Below, piece after piece: positions 58,926 through 64,000 of a stretch of DNA of 64,000 bases. Position numbers and translations under genes: made by a program. A model generated the notes under the pieces. It saw nothing but the letters and a program-made list of their open reading frames with translations, was not told the DNA's origin and ran no database searches. This DNA is from Ziziphus jujuba (lineage: Eukaryota; Streptophyta; Magnoliopsida; Rosales; Rhamnaceae). Within the stretch, counting starts at the first letter, position 1. Each line of letters opens with the position of its first letter. The stretch is taken from positions 9,051,001 to 9,115,000 of the forward strand of contig NC_083388.1 of assembly GCF_031755915.1 (NCBI RefSeq). The letters run 5' to 3'.

Positions 58926-59620
58926 GTATGTCACCTGGACCCTGCTAGATGCACATCAATTTAATATCGAGCCTAAGAAATTTCAAGAGATTAAGGTATT
59001 ACAAACTGATCAAAGAAATTTTGGATTTCTGAAATTAATGACAATTTATTTGATTTTTAACAATCTAAAACAAAACACAGAAGAAAATAAATGTATATAT
59101 AGTAATTAATTAAACTGCTGAGACATGCTATAATCTGATATCTTAATCAAACTATGTAACCAAAAAAAAGAAGACCATCATTTCAGTATAATAAAGTAAA
59201 AAAATAAATAAATAACCATTAGAAGTGGTAAGCTTTTTGGACTAAAATCATATATAATACTCATATATATATATATATATATATATAACTTGTTAGAAAG
59301 CAAGGCTACTATATTGAAATTTCAAGAAATTAAAAAACATCCAAACTTGGGCAGAAAGCAAGGCTAAGCTTATCAAAATAAAATATATAGCTAAACTTGG
59401 CAATGGTTACCATAGGATTAAGAACCTTAATTAGTTTAAGAGATCCAGATATGAACTTAAGTAATGAAGATGTGGAGAATTTCATACGTACTAAGCACTT
59501 ACAACTGCTTGACGCACTGGCAGAGCCAAAAATGGAGGAAATGTAAGCAGAAAACAGAACCTGCAGTAGAGGGTTTGAACACTTTGGTAGCTTCTTTTAT
59601 TTTTTAGGAAAAAATTGGCG
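58926..59620 (-). promoter_or_regulatory. GRAS-3 leader and promoter, with probable 5' UTR intron
   Basis: The donor-like CTGCAG/GTTCTG (exon side ends at 59,561) and the acceptor-like GCATCTAG/C (exon resumes at about 58,944) are conserved with GRAS-2. The TATA equivalent is degenerate (minus CTAAAAAATAAAAG near 59,590-59,606 against CTATAAAAAG at GRAS-2). Inferred by comparison only. Confidence 0.4.
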
Positions 59621-61011
59621 ATTACCCCCATAGAAGTTTACAGCTACGTGCATTTCATTTTCAGTCATACACATAATAGTTCATATAGCCTTTAGTTTGA
59701 TTGGCAATTTCCTTGTTTTCTGATTTCAGCGTGTTGAAATTAAAAACCTTATTTGATTCTACAAATTTTTCACAAAAATATGTTGAAAGATAGCTTAAAC
59801 CGCACGTTCATATATTTAATAATATATATATATTCTACAATTTTTCTGAAACTAGCTATATGCCTATAAGTTCATATAGTCATGACAAGTGATCTGGTCA
59901 TTTTGACCAACAATTTATTATGTATTATATATATATATACAAGTAACCCCTGATTGGTAAGTGCAATTGCATAATGCATAAATATTTGAGGAAAACAAAA
60001 TTAAATTCAAATGTACATTTAATATCCATATATGAATGTACTTCCCCACTTTTTCAACGCCGGCTCACTCCTGTCTAGAAGCTTTCCGCTCATTAACATT
60101 TCAATATTAATATTGACTTGATGATGCTGATGATGATGATGATGATGATGATGATGTGGCTTTGCATATATATATATATATATATTCTCTCATCTTGGAA
60201 TTAGGTTTAGGTTCCTTTCACATGGACAAGGTTAAATTAAAATTCCGTACCCAATCCATATTAAAAGGGTATTCACATCCTGAAAAAACTGGAAAAACAA
60301 CAAAAATAAAATAAAATAACTTAATAGATTAAATTGAAAAAATTACAATTTTCTAAAAAATGAAAAATTAGCTACACTTCCAAGTTTCACAGAAAAATTA
60401 GCGATTAATTTTTAAGTTGCAAAAATTTAAAAATGTATTAATATTTAATGAATTAATATTCAAATTTTATTTGGATTAAACCATATACAAATCTAAAAAT
60501 CATTGATGAATTTTTCTAATTTTAGCTTTTAAAAATTTAAAGGCTAATAAAAAAATATTAATAATAAAACCATCTATTCATTTTAATGTAAAACAGATAA
60601 TGTAAAGATTTTATAAGATTTTTTTTGAAAATTGCATTAAGGCCAAAAGAAACAACTACTAATTGAGTGCCATCCACGTGAAAAGATTCTGGACAATATA
60701 TAATTCTAGCCAGGAGTCTAGGACGACGATTAAAGTGCTCGAGACATGAGTACATGACCACATGCAAATTGTAATTTGCATTATGTTTTATCTCCAAAAA
60801 AATAAATCATTCTGTTTTGTTTTTTTTTTTTTTTTTTTTTTTTTTTTCATCTTGATTCGAATTCTTATATGTACTGAATTCGAGGCTCGAACTTTACAAA
60901 TCTAAGAATACTAACTGCCTTTTTCGATAATATTGCAATTGCCACCACAATTATGGTAAAACAATACCAACAAATTTACTACTATTAGCCGTGTCGTTAA
61001 GCAGGTAGAAA

Positions 61012-61042
<31 letters not shown>

Positions 61043-62871
61043 TTTAAAGATTGAAATTTTCTTAATAAAATGTTCTTCTCTTTCTTGTATTTTAGAAGCG
61101 TGCATAATAACCACTAGCTATAGCTGAGGGATAAGAAGTTGCAGAGTATAGAAGCTTTTCTTTTCTTGTGTTTTCTGTTTTTTTTGCTTTTTTTTTTTTT
61201 TTTCTTTTCTATAACGGAGTTGAAAGATTTGAACTCTCAATTTTATTGGAAGAAGTAATAGTTTAACCTCTAAATCAAAGACATATTTTAGTTCTGCAAC
61301 ACATTTTTCGATAGGTTTTGTTTACAGTTTACCTTTATCAAATAAATTCTAAACTCTATAATTGTTTTTCAAAATCTCTTATTTAAGTGCTAACAGATGA
61401 GTTGATAAAGTGTTTGAATTCAGATTGAAAAGGTAGAGGTTTTAGTAACAATAGTGCTAGATGGGAGGCATGAATCCACCGTTCAGTTGCATGGTAAGTC
61501 AATCTCTAACATTACAACCTTTTTTTTTTTTTTTTAACAAATTAAAAAATTAAAAAAATGAGCACTATCGATGAACACATTATAGCCAATATTGGTGGGT
61601 TTTGAAGCAATTATAAATAACCCCCATACTTTGACCAACCACATTCCCTTTCAGGAAACTTGCTTCTCCGTGAGTAGTCCTCAACATATGTACTTTTTTT
61701 CTTATTTGCATACTATATGACAATAATAGGCCAAACTTTTTTCTAGCCACCCTTCCATGAGATTCTTCCCCTGCAGGCTGCAACGTTTTTGGTCCAAAGT
61801 TGTACTGCCTAATGCTGCCAATCATTCATCGGTAGCTATTATATTACTTAAAGACAAAAATCATTCACAAAGAAATAGAAATCTACTTTCATGCACCCAT
61901 GCACCATTTCTTTGTCTCTGTCTTTTCTATCCAGTTGGTGCTTTCCTTTATTTTAGCTATAAACAATTGAACAGATTCCAATAGATGGAAAACACCAGAG
62001 ATTGTCAAAAGCAATTTGATATTTCTATTAGCAATTTGGGTTCCAAAAGAAGTTTGAGAATTCTATTAGCAATTTTGGTTCAAGGAAATTCCACTTCCAG
62101 TGCAAAATTTCCACTGATTTAACAGAAAAATTGGACTGGCTTTTAACCTGGGAAAACTTCTTTGTAATTAAACCGGGTCTACTCTATCTCTGACTCACGC
62201 AGAAAAACAAACAAAAAGCCTTCTACTTCAATGTACTGATCCATGCATAAGATAAACCACAAAAAAGTATAGGAAAAATATAATTTAATAAAACACTATC
62301 ATATATATGAATATAATGCATTTCCAAAACTTCATCTTACTGCTACATCCAATAAGTTAACCCAAAAAACATGATTACAGATCTTGGAAAAATATAGGCG
62401 TCGTTCCATCATTTGCCGTATGTTCTGCCCCTTTATTTTAAGTAGTTATTTTGTTCATGGTTATATAATCTACTATACCTAGACAACTATATAATCTCCA
62501 GCATGAAACCCAATGACCAACGAGTTAAGACACCAACGAGCCTTGAACCTGTCATTTCAATCAATCAGCCAGTCTCCTCGCTAAGCTCTTCAAGAAGGCA
62601 GTACAGCAAAAGGATCTGAAAATATTGAACCTACAAAGTTAGATTTGGCAAAATTTCATAACCTAATGAGGACTAAGCTTACATAATAGAATTAACAAAC
62701 ATATAATATATATTCATACAAACACTCCTACATATATGCATAAGTCTCTGCATGACAGAGAGACAAAAAAGAGGCCACTACAGTAAAATAGTACCTTTGT
62801 CAAAATTTAGTAGACGTAAATTCCAGCCATATTCTCACTAATGAGTTTGAATAAACATCATGAGCAAGATC
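59621..62871. other. Region between GRAS-4 and GRAS-3, block 2 copy
   Basis: Noncoding. It aligns in order with 21,640-27,525 of block 1 but lacks both 1.2-kb repeats, the foldback element and the 47-bp duplication, so it is far shorter. It carries a GAT run (about 60,119-60,156; block 1 has only a short form near 22,045-22,066), a long T run (about 60,820-60,847) and AT runs. The 3' UTR of GRAS-4 lies near the right end. Confidence 0.65.
60119..60156. repeat. GAT trinucleotide microsatellite
   Basis: About eleven GAT units with one interruption, about 1.2 kb upstream of the GRAS-3 ATG. Confidence 0.9.
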
Positions 62872-64000
62872 CTATGCCGGAACCCAACAGGAAGAAGCAT
62901 AGACAATCCTGCCTTTCCACCCCTGAAGCATCCAGTGGCTGTCTTCATCAATTACAAAATCTTTATGGTACCATGCCTTCAATTTAGCTCTTAATCTGTC
63001 CATGAGCTCTCGATCTGGAGGGAGTGGCCGGAAACCTGCCCTTGTAGTCCGAACCTGCCATTGCTTGTGTGTCTCAGGCCTCTCAACTCTCTCTAAACCC
63101 TCACATGCTATAACATTCATAGCCTCCCGCCCATAGAATTCTCTCTCGAACATTGATCTCTCTTCACTTTCACGGGACAAGTTAATATCAAACATATCAA
63201 ACAAGGCAGAGTAGTGGAAGAGAGCTTCACGGAAGCGTGGGACAAAAAAAGGGGCGTTGAACGACCCGTTAACAACATTGTTGACAAAAATATTTGGATT
63301 CATCTTCCTTATTAGGTTTAAAACAGCATTCCTTGGACAGTTCACTTCAACTGTTTCATCGAGTAAGTTTTTAAACCGAAAGAAAGAATTCACAGCAAGC
63401 ACCTCATCTTTGTCAATCTTGAGTTCCTCAACTTGAATAGTTTCCCAAGTCTGTGATGCTATGGCATTATACTCAAAAGGGACACCAAAGCGCTCACAAT
63501 ACTTTGCCAAGCGACGCCCAGTCTCTTCAATTCTTTCCGATGGACGGAATCCAGGCTGGGGAATCTCTATCCCTGTAATTCGCAGCTTGGGAGGTCCACC
63601 ACTTCTGGATGAGAGATGCTGGATGAGGATTGGCCACTGGAAACCATACAAGATTCCAAAATCTACAATGTGGAGTTTTGTTGCTTTCTCAGCCATCTTA
63701 AGAATCATCTTGTTTGCAAAGAACATAGACATCTTCTGAAAAGGGAAGGCTGAAAGATGAACTTGGTAACATTTCAAAATATCAACAGCTGATGTCCTCT
63801 TGGAAGCTAGGGAAGAATAAAATGTTTGGACTCCAGTCCCAGCAATTCGTGCCTCGAGGCCATTAGCGAAAAAATGAGCCAACCTTTGACACCCATCACC
63901 AGAAGGGGAAGAATGCTGCCTAATCTGCTTTAATAGTTCATGAGCAGTCCTTATATCATTAGCTGACACAGCTTGTGCACATAAAATCAGGAGAGTCCTC
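62872..64000 (-). CDS. GRAS-4: LISCL-type GRAS regulator, cut by window edge
   Basis: The stop is at 62,872 and the frame is open to the right edge, so the N terminus lies outside. At the edge the codons read RTLLILCAQAVSAND, the beginning of leucine repeat I; the GTG at 63,969 is not a start. About 376 codons are visible and cover the whole GRAS domain: QIRQHSSPSGDG, VHIID as LHIVDFGILYGFQWP, leucine repeat II, PFYRE (PFFVPRFREALFHYSALFDM), and SAW (WMLQGWKGRIVYASSCWVPA). It is closer to the canonical SCL14/33 type than GRAS-1 to -3 and shows no lesion. Block 1 has no counterpart. Confidence 0.92.
   Translation of the reverse strand, partial: RTLLILCAQAVSANDIRTAHELLKQIRQHSSPSGDGCQRLAHFFANGLEARIAGTGVQTFYSSLASKRTSAVDILKCYQVHLSAFPFQKMSMFFANKMILKMAEKATKLHIVDFGILYGFQWPILIQHLSSRSGGPPKLRITGIEIPQPGFRPSERIEETGRRLAKYCERFGVPFEYNAIASQTWETIQVEELKIDKDEVLAVNSFFRFKNLLDETVEVNCPRNAVLNLIRKMNPNIFVNNVVNGSFNAPFFVPRFREALFHYSALFDMFDINLSRESEERSMFEREFYGREAMNVIACEGLERVERPETHKQWQVRTTRAGFRPLPPDRELMDRLRAKLKAWYHKDFVIDEDSHWMLQGWKGRIVYASSCWVPA

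Noticed and set aside
1..64000. CRISPR arrays, rRNA, bacterial operons or organelle DNA
   Set aside because: None seen; regular repeats are microsatellites, tandem duplications or LTRs, and all gene content is plant nuclear.

Overview
The window is nuclear DNA of a flowering plant, most likely a (probably woody) eudicot. It is AT-rich, with long gene-poor stretches, plant-type retrotransposons primed by initiator tRNA-Met, hAT, Helitron-like and SINE sequences, and plant-specific GRAS transcription-regulator genes. I do not name a species.

Genes. The only host genes I can support are four GRAS genes of the LISCL type (SCL9/14/30/33-like), all on the minus strand: GRAS-1 (about 1.84-3.81 kb, with a damaged or misread 5' end), GRAS-2 (18.885-20.840 kb, intact), GRAS-3 (57.015-58.925 kb, intact, with an unusual VHIID motif) and GRAS-4 (62.872 kb to beyond the right edge). 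GRAS-2 and GRAS-3 are close paralogues. They sit in a segmental tandem duplication: about 18.6-27.5 kb (block 1) matches about 30.0 kb plus 56.8-62.7 kb (block 2), including 5' leader, promoter and several kb of upstream DNA. Block 2 runs into GRAS-4; block 1 stops just before the place where a GRAS-4 copy would lie.

Between the blocks, 30.04-56.80 kb is a nested transposon cluster whose layers can be read from target-site duplications. An old Copia element (Copia-A, +) inserted in the 3' flank of GRAS-3. A second Copia (Copia-B, -) inserted into Copia-A. A hAT transposon (31,703-48,118, 8-bp duplication ATTGATAG) inserted into Copia-B. A very young Ty3/gypsy chromovirus (32,192-42,992, 5-bp duplication TACAT, LTRs almost identical) inserted into the hAT. 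Separately, an old solo LTR related to the chromovirus sits in the RT of Copia-A and was later cut by a local inversion, so its two halves point in opposite directions.

The 4.6-18.8 kb and 22-30 kb intergenic regions hold no convincing gene. They contain a SINE with target-site duplications, Helitron-like termini, foldback elements, a 1.2-kb dispersed repeat in three copies, several tandem duplications and a Copia relic. Promoter-like signals are visible 5' of GRAS-1 (TATA plus a G-box/ACGT cluster) and in the conserved leader of GRAS-2 and GRAS-3.

All alignments were made by eye; identity and age statements are approximate. I found no novel operon-like or defence system. The most informative parts are the readable TE nest, the GRAS block duplication with filled and empty sites, and unusual features in the GRAS genes.
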